A program made the translations under genes and the position numbers. Positions 39,145 to 47,644 of a stretch of 64,000 bases of DNA are shown here, in pieces. The notes below the pieces were generated by a model. The model made no database searches. It was not told the DNA's origin and saw only the letters and a program-made list of their open reading frames with translations. Positions within the stretch are counted from its first letter, which is position 1; the number at the start of each line of letters is the position of its first letter. Origin of the DNA: a bacterium (GTDB lineage Bacteria; Pseudomonadota; Alphaproteobacteria; Caulobacterales; Caulobacteraceae); assembly GCA_030824495.1 (NCBI GenBank), contig JAVBXP010000016.1:62001-126000 (forward strand). Reading direction: 5' to 3'.

Positions 39145-40377
39145 TTGGCCGTCGCCCTTGGCGTGGGGCTTCTGATCGGCGCTGAGCGTGAGCGTCGCAA
39201 GCAGGAGCGACCCTCGCCGTCAGCGGCGGGAATTCGCACCTTCGCCGTCGCGACCTTGGCGGGGGCGATCAGTTTTATGGTTGGTGGCGTAGCGCTTCTG
39301 GCCATCACGACAGCTTCGGTCGCGGCGCTGGCTGCGTTGAGCTATTGGCGTGCTGAAGGCGAGGGCGATCCAGGGGTGACAACCGAGATCGCGCTGATCT
39401 TGGCGGTGCTGGTGGGGGCGCTTGCGGTTCCCCAGCCGATGGTCGCCGCCGCGGTGGGCGCCATCGTCGCTATCCTGCTGGCCGCGCGGACGCCCCTGCA
39501 TCATTTTGTCAGCAAGACCCTCACCGCCGATGAGGTCCGCGATGCACTCATCCTGGCCGGCGCGAGTCTAGTCGTTCTGCCCCTGCTGCCGGATCGCGCC
39601 ATGGGGCCCTACGATGCGTTGAACCCGCGCTCGATATGGCTGATCGTCATTCTTCTGCTGGGGATCAGCGCCGCCGGTCATGTGGCGATCCGAACCTTGG
39701 GGGTTCGCTTTGGTCTTCCTGTCGCGGGGCTGGCGGCCGGCTTCGTCTCCAGCAGCGCGGCCATAGGCGCGATGTCGGCGCGTGCCGCCAAGACCCCGGC
39801 CATCTTGGCGGGAGCGGTCGCCGGCGCGGTGCTGTCGACAATCGCCACCATCGTGCAGTTGGTCGTGGTGATCGCGGCGATCAGCATACCCACCCTCCAT
39901 ACGATGGCGATTCCCTTGCTCTGCGCCGGTTTGGCGGCTTGCGCCTATGGGGCGGTGTTCACGATCAAGGCGCTTCGTTTTCCGCCAGCGGAGGAGCACA
40001 CCGATCCAGGTCAGGCCTTCAGCATCTCGAGCGCACTGACGTTCGCGCTAATCTTGTCGGTTATCCTCGTCCTCTCGGCAGCGCTAGGCGCCCGGTTCGG
40101 AGGTGCTGGAGCGATGGTGGGAGCGGCCTCGGCTGGCCTGGTCGATGCTCATGCGGCGGCGATCTCAATCGCCTCCCTCTCCGTCGCGGGCCACATCGAG
40201 CCGCGCGACGCCGTCCTGCCGATCCTGGCCGGTCTAACGACCAATACAGTGACCAAGATCGTCCTCGCGCTGTCGGGTGGACAGCGCGAGTTTGCCTGGC
40301 GGGTCATTCCGGGGCTCGTGCTCGTCGCCGCCGCCGCTTGGCTTGGTGCGTTTCTCCAAGCCGCGATAGGAAGGTAG
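39145..40377 (+). CDS. MgtC/SapB plus DUF4010 membrane protein
   Basis: A 410-residue (or slightly longer) membrane protein with about a dozen helices. The N-terminal MgtC-like part reads LAVALGVGLLIGAERERRKQ, with AAGIRTFAVATLAGAISFMV. The DUF4010 part has PRSIWLIVILLLGISAAGHV, GLAAGFVSSSAAIGAMSARA and LPILAGLTTNTVTKIVLALS. The first usual start is TTG at 39145. However, the in-frame upstream codons encode LQIFSESILSLAV, a natural first half of helix 1, so translation may begin near 39103 at a CTG. Function is unknown; MgtC relatives act in magnesium or acid stress. Confidence 0.8.
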   Translation: MAVALGVGLLIGAERERRKQERPSPSAAGIRTFAVATLAGAISFMVGGVALLAITTASVAALAALSYWRAEGEGDPGVTTEIALILAVLVGALAVPQPMVAAAVGAIVAILLAARTPLHHFVSKTLTADEVRDALILAGASLVVLPLLPDRAMGPYDALNPRSIWLIVILLLGISAAGHVAIRTLGVRFGLPVAGLAAGFVSSSAAIGAMSARAAKTPAILAGAVAGAVLSTIATIVQLVVVIAAISIPTLHTMAIPLLCAGLAACAYGAVFTIKALRFPPAEEHTDPGQAFSISSALTFALILSVILVLSAALGARFGGAGAMVGAASAGLVDAHAAAISIASLSVAGHIEPRDAVLPILAGLTTNTVTKIVLALSGGQREFAWRVIPGLVLVAAAAWLGAFLQAAIGR

Positions 40378-40398
40378 GGCGGCGCCATCAGACGTGTC

Positions 40399-40673
40399 CT
40401 ACCCGGAGCCAAGGCGATGCAGGGCTTCTTCAAGGACGGGCCGTAGGCTCTTGTGAATCCGTTGCAGGGCGAGCGGGGACGCGCAGTACGCAAAGGCGTC
40501 GACTTCCGGGAAGACCGTGCTTCGCCAACCTCAATACGCCTTTTGGGGAACGACTATGCGTGCTCGTCCTTGCCGCGCCAGTACGGGCCGCCGGGATGGA
40601 CAAGCAGGAATTCGGGGCCAGCAGCGCCGCGGCGAAAGACCAGCAAGCCGGCGCTGTCGGACGACGCACTCAT
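40399..40673 (-). pseudogene. Nudix hydrolase gene with nonsense codon and internal deletion
   Basis: From ATG at 40673 the frame reads SAGLLVFRRGAAGPEFLLVH, then PGGPYWRGKDEHA, the usual start of a Nudix protein. The next codon is TAG where Trp is expected (xWSxPKGxxExGE). The same frame goes on SFPKRRIEVGEA. Then, in another frame, the C-terminal end follows: FPEVDAFAYCASPLALQRIH and KSLRPVLEEALHRLGSG. The Nudix box itself is deleted, so the gene is inactive. Confidence 0.75.
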
Positions 40674-40691
40674 GATCGAGCCTCCCGCCGA

Positions 40692-40705
40692 TTGATTGAG
40701 CGCAA
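40692..40705 (+). promoter_or_regulatory. FixK-type box before first Usp gene
   Basis: TTGATTGAGCGCAA fits TTGA-N6-GCAA, the FixK2-like consensus. It is centred about 105 bases upstream of the Usp start at 40804 and just outside the Nudix remnant. Confidence 0.5.
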
Positions 40706-40803
40706 GGTAAGGCCTCATTCGCAGGCCCAAGCTTCCTGCGGCGGATCGTATCATGCCGCCGGTGGCATGGGACCGGCGGTCGGATGGGAAAAGGAGCCGA
40801 TCA

Positions 40804-41640
40804 ATGAGCTATCGCGACATTCTGGTGGTCATGGACCACGCCGAGAGCGGGTCTAGGCGCGCCGGCCTTGCCGCCGACCTTGCGACCCGCTGGAGCGCTC
40901 ACCTGAGCGGCGTTTTTCTCACAAGCGATTTCATGCGGCAGTTCGGGGCGGCTGAGGCTCTGACTGGGCTCTCGCCCGCTGATATTGATCGGATCTTGCG
41001 GGATCACGCCAAGGCGGTCGGCGTCGCGAGCGAAATCGCGCGCACGAGATTCGAGACGGCGGCCAGGGAGGCTGGGGTTGCGTCGGATTGGATGACCGTC
41101 AATGGCGACCGTGTCGATGGCATCGTCGCCTGCGCCCGTCGAGCTGACCTGACGATCACACCCAATCGGATGTTGGTTCATATGGGCCAAAGGCACGTGG
41201 AGGCGGCGGACGTCGGCCTCGCGTGTGGAGGGCCGGTGTTGATCACGCCTCACGATGACTATGCGCCGCCGATCGGCAAGCGCGTGCTGATCGCTTGGAA
41301 TGGTTCGCGGGAAGCTTCGCGCGCGCTCCGTGACGGCTGGCCGTTCATCGAGGCCGCCGAGGAAGTCCATGTGCTTGTTGTATCGCCGAACGGCGAGGGC
41401 GGTCCGGACGGCATGTTGCAGCGCCTGTTGGAGCGCCACCGGATCAAGGCCAATCTCATCGTTGATCCGAGCGACGATGAGTCCGCCGCCGATGTCATCG
41501 AGCGGCAGATGGCCGAGTTCGACGTGGATTTGCTGATCATGGGCCTCTATGGGCGCTCGCGTCTGCAGGAACTGGTGCTGGGCGGCGTCAGCCGTCAACT
41601 GCTCAATGAGATGCCGGCGCCGATCCTCATGTCTCACTGA
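40804..41640 (+). CDS. universal stress protein, double Usp domain (copy 1)
   Basis: A 278-residue tandem UspA protein starting MSYRDILVVMDHAESGSRRA after AGGAG. The C-terminal domain holds KRVLIAWNGSREASRALRDG and VDLLIMGLYGRSRLQELVLG then GVSRQLL. The ATP-type motif G-x2-G-x9-G is kept, but the final Ser/Thr is Gly (GG), as in the other copies here. Usp proteins support survival in stasis or hypoxia. It is the first of four same-strand copies within 5.3 kb. Confidence 0.92.
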   Translation: MSYRDILVVMDHAESGSRRAGLAADLATRWSAHLSGVFLTSDFMRQFGAAEALTGLSPADIDRILRDHAKAVGVASEIARTRFETAAREAGVASDWMTVNGDRVDGIVACARRADLTITPNRMLVHMGQRHVEAADVGLACGGPVLITPHDDYAPPIGKRVLIAWNGSREASRALRDGWPFIEAAEEVHVLVVSPNGEGGPDGMLQRLLERHRIKANLIVDPSDDESAADVIERQMAEFDVDLLIMGLYGRSRLQELVLGGVSRQLLNEMPAPILMSH

Positions 41641-41673
41641 ATCATGGACCGCCGGGCGCGTGCGTGGCTGGAG

Positions 41674-42441
41674 TCAGCGGGCGGTGTAGCCGCCGTCGAT
41701 CACCAGCTCCGAACCGGTGACGAACCTCGCTTCGTCCGACGCTAGGTATACGGCGCCCCAGGCGATGTCGTCAGGCTCGCCCATCCTGCCGAGCGGATGC
41801 AGGGCCGCAGTCGCCGCCTTGGCCGCTGCCAGGTCCCCCTGGGTCGCGAGGTGATGCTCGACCATCGGGGTCCAAATGAAGCCGGGATGAATCGAGTTCA
41901 CGCGGATCTGGTCCGGGGCGTAGATGAGCGCATCCGTCTTGGTCATCAGCCGAACTGCGCCCTTCGATGCGTGATACGGCGGCACATCCGGCGCGCCGAC
42001 CAGTCCATAGATCGACGAGAGGTTGATGATGGATCCGCCGCCCACCCGGCGGAGGTGCGCAATGGCGTGCTTCGTAACGAAAAAGACGCCTTTCACGTTG
42101 ATCGCCTGCACCCAGTCCCATTCAGCCTCGGTAATCTCATGGGTGGGTTTATTGGCGCCGGCGACGCCGGCGTTGTTCACGACAATATCGACCCGGCCGA
42201 ACATTGCGGCGACCTCGGCCATGACCTTCTCGACCTCCCGCTCGACGGAGACGTCGCATCGCCAGTACGCCGCCCGTTGCTCGCCGCCCGCCAGTTCGCT
42301 GGCGAGCGCGGCGCCGTCTTCATCAAGGACATCGAGCAGCGCGACCTTCGCGCCCTCTTCGGCCATTCGTCGGCAGATCGCCTGTCCGATCCCCAGCGCT
42401 GCCCCCGTTATGACGGCCACCTTCTCAGCAAGTCGCGCCAT
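41674..42441 (-). CDS. short-chain dehydrogenase/reductase
   Basis: A 255-residue SDR: VAVITGAALGIGQAICRRMA, VNNAGVAGANKPTHEIT, catalytic Ser in IINLSSIYGLVGAPDVPPYH with YHASKGA (YxxxK), and VTGSELVIDGGYTAR at the end. Asp at the end of strand 2 (LLDVLDE) suggests NAD(H) preference. It resembles 3-alpha-hydroxysteroid or cyclohexanol dehydrogenases. It lies on the minus strand among Usp and BON genes, convergent to Usp copy 1. Confidence 0.92.
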   Translation of the reverse strand: MARLAEKVAVITGAALGIGQAICRRMAEEGAKVALLDVLDEDGAALASELAGGEQRAAYWRCDVSVEREVEKVMAEVAAMFGRVDIVVNNAGVAGANKPTHEITEAEWDWVQAINVKGVFFVTKHAIAHLRRVGGGSIINLSSIYGLVGAPDVPPYHASKGAVRLMTKTDALIYAPDQIRVNSIHPGFIWTPMVEHHLATQGDLAAAKAATAALHPLGRMGEPDDIAWGAVYLASDEARFVTGSELVIDGGYTAR

Positions 42442-42505
42442 GATGTTCTCCCGTCAAGTTGACGCAGCAGCGCCGCGCGTCGTCGGCGGCGCCCAGAAGC
42501 GAGAG

Positions 42506-43153
42506 TTAGAGGCCGACTGCGATGTGATCGTCGACCTTGGCCACGCCGGGGGCGGCCCAAGCCGCGCGTTCGATGACATCGCGCTCGAACCAGGCGCGGA
42601 CCTTTCCGTCGAGTCTCACTGTGTCTCCCGCCACGGTGACGACGATCTGGTTGGCTTCGACGTCGGCTCGACGTTTTAACGCCGCCTCAATCCGTCGCTT
42701 GATGTCGGAGGCCCGGGCATGGGGCTTCACCTGGATTTCGTTGAGCACGCCGCGCACGCCCTGTTGCGGGCGTACCGCCTGTTCCGCGGCAGCCCTCTGA
42801 AACTGCCAGTCAACCTTGCCAACAAGGGTGACGAACCCGTCCTCGACCTTCACTTTGACCTGGCCGGCGGGTAGCTCGACTGTCCAGTCGAGGATGGCGG
42901 CCAATCGTCTGGCGACAGCGTCGTCGCTATGGGGGGACGGAACAGGACGCACCTGCAGGTGCTCCACGAAACCCCGCACGCCCTTCACGCGCTTAACCGC
43001 GGCCTCGGCGGCAATTTTCTGAGCGTAGTTTGGAACGTGGCCGTTGAGTTCCACGATCCCGTCCTCAGCGGTAATTCCGATATCCGCGGCGTCGATGCTC
43101 GGCTCCCACTCGAGTTCGGCCTCGACCTGCACCTTCAGTGCTTTGTCATCCAT
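42506..43153 (-). CDS. triple BON-domain protein (OsmY-like)
   Basis: A 215-residue protein with three BON domains of about 70 residues each. The repeats are VQVEAELEWEPSIDAADIGI with GIVELNGHVPNYAQKIAAEA, VRRL-type repeats near 75-140 (DGFVTLVGKVDWQFQRAAAE), and KRRIEAALKRRADVEANQIV with DTVRLDGKVRAWFERDVIER. It has no signal peptide, unlike OsmY, so it may be cytoplasmic. BON domains bind phospholipids. It diverges from Usp copy 2 across two FixK-type boxes. Confidence 0.9.
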   Translation of the reverse strand: MDDKALKVQVEAELEWEPSIDAADIGITAEDGIVELNGHVPNYAQKIAAEAAVKRVKGVRGFVEHLQVRPVPSPHSDDAVARRLAAILDWTVELPAGQVKVKVEDGFVTLVGKVDWQFQRAAAEQAVRPQQGVRGVLNEIQVKPHARASDIKRRIEAALKRRADVEANQIVVTVAGDTVRLDGKVRAWFERDVIERAAWAAPGVAKVDDHIAVGL

Positions 43154-43220
43154 GATCTTGCTCCGAAAAGGCGCGACGAGCGCGCCGATGGGACCATTTC
43201 AGATTTGGCGGAGGTAGGTT

Positions 43221-43234
43221 TTGACCCGGGTCAA
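43221..43234. promoter_or_regulatory. FixK-type box between BON and Usp genes
   Basis: TTGACCCGGGTCAA is a perfect palindrome of the TTGA-N6-TCAA class. Its centre is about 75 bases upstream of the BON gene start on the minus strand. Confidence 0.65.
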
Positions 43235-43314
43235 CTTGGGCGCTGGGTTGGGGACGCCTCATTGCTGAGGCTCAGGTCGTCGACATAGGCAGGGAGCGCG
43301 GCCCTGCTCGCCTC

Positions 43315-43328
43315 TTGAGATAGGTCAA
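43315..43328 (+). promoter_or_regulatory. FixK-type box before Usp copy 2
   Basis: TTGAGATAGGTCAA (TTGA-N6-TCAA) is centred about 86 bases before the GTG start of the Usp gene at 43408. With the box at 43221 it gives each divergent gene its own site. Confidence 0.6.
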
Positions 43329-43407
43329 GGCGGAGGTGGAGGCCGAGCCTAGGCTGGGTCATCGCTCATGGCCGCAATGGCGGGGCGCCAACGAGAGGAT
43401 TTCCGCC

Positions 43408-44259
43408 GTGGTGTTCACCGACATGCTGGTCTGCCTGGACAGCTACCCAGACGCCTCCTCAACGACCGCGGTCGACCAGTGCGCCCGCTTGGCTGCGGCG
43501 CTTGGCGAGGGGGTTTGCGCCGTAGCGGCGCACGTCCGCATCCCGCTGAAGAGCAATTTGATCGCAAATCTGCTGCTGGATTTGAGCGACGTCGCACGAA
43601 CGGAGGAGGCACGGAGCCTGCAGAACGCTCAGAATGTGCTGGAGCGTTTCGTCACGTCGGCGTCTGTCGCCGGGCTGGCGGCCCCGACGACGATGATCAT
43701 CCGCGCGGATCTTCAGGATCCCAGCGAACGGATTGTCCAGATCGCGCGTACCCGGAGCCTATGCCTGATCCCCCAAGAGCGTATCGATGACGGACAGGCG
43801 AGTTTGGCCGAGGCGGTGATCTTCGGCTCTGGTCGTCCCGCCGTCGTATTCGCAGCGGGCGATCAGGCTGTCGTCAAGGGCGGTCTGGACACCGTTGTGG
43901 TCGCTTGGGACGGCGGCAGGGCCGCGGCGCGGACGGTGGCCGACGCTATGCCCGTCCTTAGCAGGGCAGGGGAAGTGCGCATCGTCTCGGTACTGAACGA
44001 CAAGCCCTCGGTCTCCGCTGGATCAGCAACCGATCTTGTGCGTCATCTCGCTGTGTCTGGAGTTTCGGCTGCACTCGACGAGATCGACGGCCGGGGCCAG
44101 GAGATCGGCCGATGCCTGACACGCCACGCCCAGGATTGCGGCGCCGACCTGCTGGTCATGGGCGCATTTGGGCATTCCAGGGCGCGCGAGTTCATCCTGG
44201 GCGGGGCCACTCAAAGCCTGCTGCGCGAGCCGATCGTGCCAGTCTTCCTGTCGCACTGA
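43408..44259 (+). CDS. universal stress protein, double Usp domain (copy 2)
   Basis: A 283-residue Usp protein with the start assigned to GTG at 43408 (GAGAGG upstream): FTDMLVCLDSYPDASSTTAV. The C-terminal domain keeps VVVAWDGGRAAARTVADAMP and GADLLVMGAFGHSRAREFIL then GGATQSLL. It is the most divergent copy: its N-terminal domain has long helical inserts (LLDLSDVARTEEARSLQNAQ). The open frame reaches 43336, but that would read through the region after the FixK box without an RBS. Confidence 0.85.
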   Translation: MVFTDMLVCLDSYPDASSTTAVDQCARLAAALGEGVCAVAAHVRIPLKSNLIANLLLDLSDVARTEEARSLQNAQNVLERFVTSASVAGLAAPTTMIIRADLQDPSERIVQIARTRSLCLIPQERIDDGQASLAEAVIFGSGRPAVVFAAGDQAVVKGGLDTVVVAWDGGRAAARTVADAMPVLSRAGEVRIVSVLNDKPSVSAGSATDLVRHLAVSGVSAALDEIDGRGQEIGRCLTRHAQDCGADLLVMGAFGHSRAREFILGGATQSLLREPIVPVFLSH

Positions 44260-44314
44260 CGCGAGCCGCCGCGGGCGGAGGTCGACCCCGATAACGCAGG
44301 GGCGCGCGGATTGT

Positions 44315-44328
44315 TTGATCGCGATCAA
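44315..44328 (+). promoter_or_regulatory. FixK/FNR box before Usp copy 3
   Basis: TTGATCGCGATCAA, a perfect TTGAT-N4-ATCAA site, centred about 58 bases upstream of the Usp start at 44380. Confidence 0.82.
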
Positions 44329-44379
44329 AGGGTGGCCGCGAGGATCGAGCACACTGTCGATGGATCGAAGGAGAGGCGC

Positions 44380-45216
44380 ATGAGCTTTCGCGACATCATC
44401 CTGCAGGTCGATGAGACTGACGCGGCGTCTGGACGCTGCGCCCTGGCCGTTGATCTCGCGACGCAATGGGGGGCCACTCTGACCGGAGTCTTCCTGCGTT
44501 CGCACTTTACCTATGATCTTTTCGCCGCCGAGGGGCTGGCGTATCTGCCTCGGCATGAAATCGAGGCCGCCCTGACCGAAAGCGCCGCGGCGGTGAAGTT
44601 GGCGGCCGATGTCGCCGAGCAAACGCTGCGGATTGCTGCTGAGAGGGCCGGCGCCTCATTCGAATGGCGGATTATCGACGGTAACAGCGACGCAGCCCTC
44701 ATCGCTGCGGCGCGCCGCGCTGATCTTTCAATCCTCCCGCCGCGCATCGAGACCAGTCGGGGCGGGCGCTGCGTTTCGGCGACGACGCTCGCCTTGGCCA
44801 GCGGGGGGCCGACGCTGATCGTGCCCGAGGAGGGCGAATGGCGCGGTATGCCCAAAAGGGTGTTGATCGCTTGGAAGAATACGCGCGAGTCGGCCCGCGC
44901 CCTTCATGACGCCTGGCCATTCTTGGATGCGGCGGAAGAGGTGACTGTGATCGTCGTTTCGCCATCGGGCATGGGTGGCACGGACGGCTTCCTGGAACGG
45001 CACATGGAGCGTCACGGCCGCAAGACCCAGCTCATTGTCGATCCCAGCGATGATGTGTCGGTTGGAAAGGTGTTGCGTCGGCAGATCAAGGCGCTGAACG
45101 CTGATCTTCTCGTCATGGGCCTCTATGGACGATCCAGGCTTCGCGAGATGATCCTGGGCGGGGTGAGCCGCGAGTTGCTGGGAGACCCGCCCGTTCCCCT
45201 GCTTGCATCCCACTAG
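44380..45216 (+). CDS. universal stress protein, double Usp domain (copy 3)
   Basis: A 278-residue tandem Usp protein very close to copy 1. It starts MSFRDIILQVDETDAASGRC after GAAGGAGAGG, and has KRVLIAWKNTRESARALHDA and ADLLVMGLYGRSRLREMILG then GVSRELL. The N-terminal domain carries the family's TLTGVFLRSHFTYDLFAAEG segment. It forms an operon with copy 4, whose start lies four bases after its stop. A perfect FixK/FNR box precedes it. Confidence 0.92.
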   Translation: MSFRDIILQVDETDAASGRCALAVDLATQWGATLTGVFLRSHFTYDLFAAEGLAYLPRHEIEAALTESAAAVKLAADVAEQTLRIAAERAGASFEWRIIDGNSDAALIAAARRADLSILPPRIETSRGGRCVSATTLALASGGPTLIVPEEGEWRGMPKRVLIAWKNTRESARALHDAWPFLDAAEEVTVIVVSPSGMGGTDGFLERHMERHGRKTQLIVDPSDDVSVGKVLRRQIKALNADLLVMGLYGRSRLREMILGGVSRELLGDPPVPLLASH

Positions 45217-45220
45217 CGCC

Positions 45221-46045
45221 ATGGCTGTTCGAGATATCTTGGTATTGGTTGGAGGCGAGCCGGCCTCAATGCGGCGTGTCCACCCGGTGATCGACCTGGC
45301 GGGCCGCCTGGGCGCTAGCGTCACGGGCGCTTTCCTGCGGCCGATGTTCCCGCTCACCGACTACGCGGCCGGCGGGGCCTGGATGTCGCAGGGGCAGCTG
45401 CAGGAAGCGGTTGAAGCTCATGCGATGGTGGTGGATCGCGCCGAGGTGCAAGCACGACAGGCGTTCCTGGCCGCGGCCCAGCTACACCTCGCCGCTGATT
45501 GGATCGTTTTGGACACCGTTCAACAGCTGATCGAGCGGGCACGCCTCAGTGACCTGACTATCGTCCCGCCCGGACCCTTGCCGGAGGGTGGGGAGGTGAC
45601 GATCTCGGCCGGTCAACTTGGCCTAGCCTGCGGCGGGCCGCTCCTTGTAGTACCCGACCACCTGGGCGAGACGAGCATTGGTCGCCGAGTCCTGGTCTGT
45701 TGGAACGGCAGCCGTGAGAGCGCGCGGGCCTGGCGCGACGCCTGGCCGTTCGTCATGGCGGCCGCCCATGTCGCGGTGGCCGCGGTCCGATCGCGCCCCG
45801 ACTTTGATGATGACGCCGCGCTGCGATTTCGGTTGTCGCGATGGGATCGCGAGGTCGACGTGCTCTCTGAGCCCGCGGCCGACGAGCTGGCCCCCGACGT
45901 GCTGCGGCGCAAGGTGCGTGATTGGGGGAGTGATCTGTTGGTGATGGGGCTCTATGGCCGCCCGCGGATATCCGAACAGGTTTTGGGCGGCGTCAGCCAG
46001 GAATTCCTGACCAATCCGCCCTGCCCACTCTTGATCTCGCACTAA
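45221..46045 (+). CDS. universal stress protein, double Usp domain (copy 4)
   Basis: A 274-residue tandem Usp protein: MAVRDILVLVGGEPASMRRV, RRVLVCWNGSRESARAWRDA and DLLVMGLYGRPRISEQVLGG then VSQEFL. An ATG at 45203, inside the end of copy 3, is an alternative start but would add six unrelated residues. No RBS is evident for 45221, so translation is probably coupled to copy 3. It is more diverged than copies 1 and 3. Confidence 0.9.
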   Translation: MAVRDILVLVGGEPASMRRVHPVIDLAGRLGASVTGAFLRPMFPLTDYAAGGAWMSQGQLQEAVEAHAMVVDRAEVQARQAFLAAAQLHLAADWIVLDTVQQLIERARLSDLTIVPPGPLPEGGEVTISAGQLGLACGGPLLVVPDHLGETSIGRRVLVCWNGSRESARAWRDAWPFVMAAAHVAVAAVRSRPDFDDDAALRFRLSRWDREVDVLSEPAADELAPDVLRRKVRDWGSDLLVMGLYGRPRISEQVLGGVSQEFLTNPPCPLLISH

Positions 46046-46065
46046 GGCTCACAGCAGGCTCGAGA

Positions 46066-47034
46066 TCAGAGCCAGTTCGAGCGTTTGAAACGCGTGTAGA
46101 GAAAGATGCATACGACCACGATCACACCGACCACGAGGTAGTAGCCGTATTTCCAACGCAGCTCGGGCATGACGTCGAAGTTCATCCCATAAATGCCGGC
46201 TATCGCGGTCGGGACGGCTAGGATCGCGGCCCAGGCCGCGAGCCGGCGCGTGATCGCGCCTTGGCGTTGCTGTTCGAGCAGGGTGCTGGCCTCGAACACC
46301 GACGACAGCACTTCTCGCAACCCTTCGACCATTGAGGCGACCCGCCGCACGTGGTCGCGGACATCGCGGAAATATGGCCGAACGTCCGGGTCCACGCAGG
46401 GCATGTCGTGGTGCTCCAGGCGGCTGGCCACCTCCTCCATCGGGCCGAGCACCCGCCGGAAGCGCATCAGTTCGCGCCGCAGGTTGAAGATGCGGGTGAC
46501 CTCGCCTCGGCTGAGGAAGGCGTCCAGGGCGTACCGCTCCATCGCCAGCACCTCTTCCTCGATCGCATCCACGATCGGGAAGTAACCATCGACGATGAAG
46601 TCGAGGACGGCGTGGAGGATGTAATCGGCTCCGTGCTTGAGGTGCGTGGGGGCGGCCTCGAGTTGGTGGCGCAGTTCCAGGTGCGCGCGCGCTGACCCGT
46701 GGCGGACCGTGATGATGTGGTCGCGGCCGACGAAAATGTCGGTCTCGCCGTAACCGATCTCTTGGTCATCTAAATGCGCAGTGCGGGCGACCACGAAGAG
46801 CTGGTCGCCATAAACATCGACCTTGGGCATCTGCTGGGCGTTCAGCGCATCCTCAACCGCCAGCGGGTGAAGCCCGAAGCGCTCCTGCAAGATGGCGAGT
46901 TCATCGGCGCTCGGCTCGAGCAGCCCTATCCAAGCGAACTCGCCAGCCTTCAGCTCCAGGCTCGCGGGCGCGCTAATATCAATCTCTCGAAGCCGCTTTC
47001 CATCGCCATAGACATAGGCTGCAACGACACTCAT
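46066..47034 (-). CDS. corA: CorA-family divalent metal transporter
   Basis: A 322-residue protein. The long helical cytoplasmic domain has HPLAVEDALNAQQMPKVDVY, a conserved CorA segment. Two C-terminal helices carry the selectivity motif GIYGMNF and end in IVVVCIFLYTRFKRSNWL. It transports Mg2+, Co2+ or Ni2+ as a pentamer in the inner membrane. It lies convergent to the Usp operon with only 20 bases between them. Confidence 0.92.
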   Translation of the reverse strand: MSVVAAYVYGDGKRLREIDISAPASLELKAGEFAWIGLLEPSADELAILQERFGLHPLAVEDALNAQQMPKVDVYGDQLFVVARTAHLDDQEIGYGETDIFVGRDHIITVRHGSARAHLELRHQLEAAPTHLKHGADYILHAVLDFIVDGYFPIVDAIEEEVLAMERYALDAFLSRGEVTRIFNLRRELMRFRRVLGPMEEVASRLEHHDMPCVDPDVRPYFRDVRDHVRRVASMVEGLREVLSSVFEASTLLEQQRQGAITRRLAAWAAILAVPTAIAGIYGMNFDVMPELRWKYGYYLVVGVIVVVCIFLYTRFKRSNWL

Positions 47035-47192
47035 CTGATGTCCGATACAAACTCTAGGAAAGGAAGGGTTAGCTTGGTTCTCGCGAACGGTCGAACCGTC
47101 GGCTTGGCGCGCCCCCAGGCCTGCTGCGCTCGCGGGCCGGTCCGGAACACCACGCGTGTCATCTGGAAGAACCAGAAGGCTGTAGCCAGGAC

Positions 47193-47570
47193 TTACGCGG
47201 CGTCGATCAAAGACCGAACCGTGGCAAAAAGGGCGTTGGACAGCAGGGGCTTCTCCACAACAGGGACCGACAAGGCCGCAGCTTGCGCTTGCAAGGCTGA
47301 CGGTAGGTTCGTGGTGATCAGCACGGCTGGGGTCATGATGTCCCGCTTGCGCAGCCGAGCGATCAGTTCCAGGCCGGTCTCATCCGGCAGGCGTTGATCG
47401 ACGATTAGACAAGCTGCGCCCGAACCCCCTGCCGCATGCGCTAGGGCGCGGGCGGTGCTGAAAACTCGGACGTCGTAGCCTTCGATCTCGAGCGCAAACC
47501 GCAGCGCGTTGAGAACGTCTCCGTCATCCTCGACGACGAGGATGGGACCAGTGATCGGCCTTGCAGACAT
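47193..47570 (-). CDS. stand-alone receiver-domain protein next to FixLJ
   Basis: A 125-residue response-regulator receiver with no output domain. It has ILVVEDDGDVLNALRFALEI, the phospho-Asp in ACLIVDQRLPDETGLELIAR, and the lysine in VPVVEKPLLSNALF; VLITTN replaces the usual VIxxT/S segment. The start at 47570 has GAGG upstream; ATGs at 47576 and 47582 are alternatives. A FixK-type box (47628-47641) lies before it and FixJ ends just beyond. It is a candidate feedback or phosphate-sink protein for FixL, as FixT or similar receivers do elsewhere (inference). Confidence 0.85.
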   Translation of the reverse strand: MSARPITGPILVVEDDGDVLNALRFALEIEGYDVRVFSTARALAHAAGGSGAACLIVDQRLPDETGLELIARLRKRDIMTPAVLITTNLPSALQAQAAALSVPVVEKPLLSNALFATVRSLIDAA

Positions 47571-47627
47571 GAACATCCTCAAACGCCCAGAGGATGTCTA
47601 TCTTTCGTGCGAAGCCGGACTGGCGCC

Positions 47628-47641
47628 TTGATTTGCCGCAA
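47628..47641 (-). promoter_or_regulatory. FixK-type box before the lone receiver gene
   Basis: TTGATTTGCCGCAA (TTGA-N6-GCAA) lies in the 74-base gap between fixJ and the receiver gene, centred about 65 bases before the receiver start. Confidence 0.6.
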
Positions 47642-47644
47642 AGA

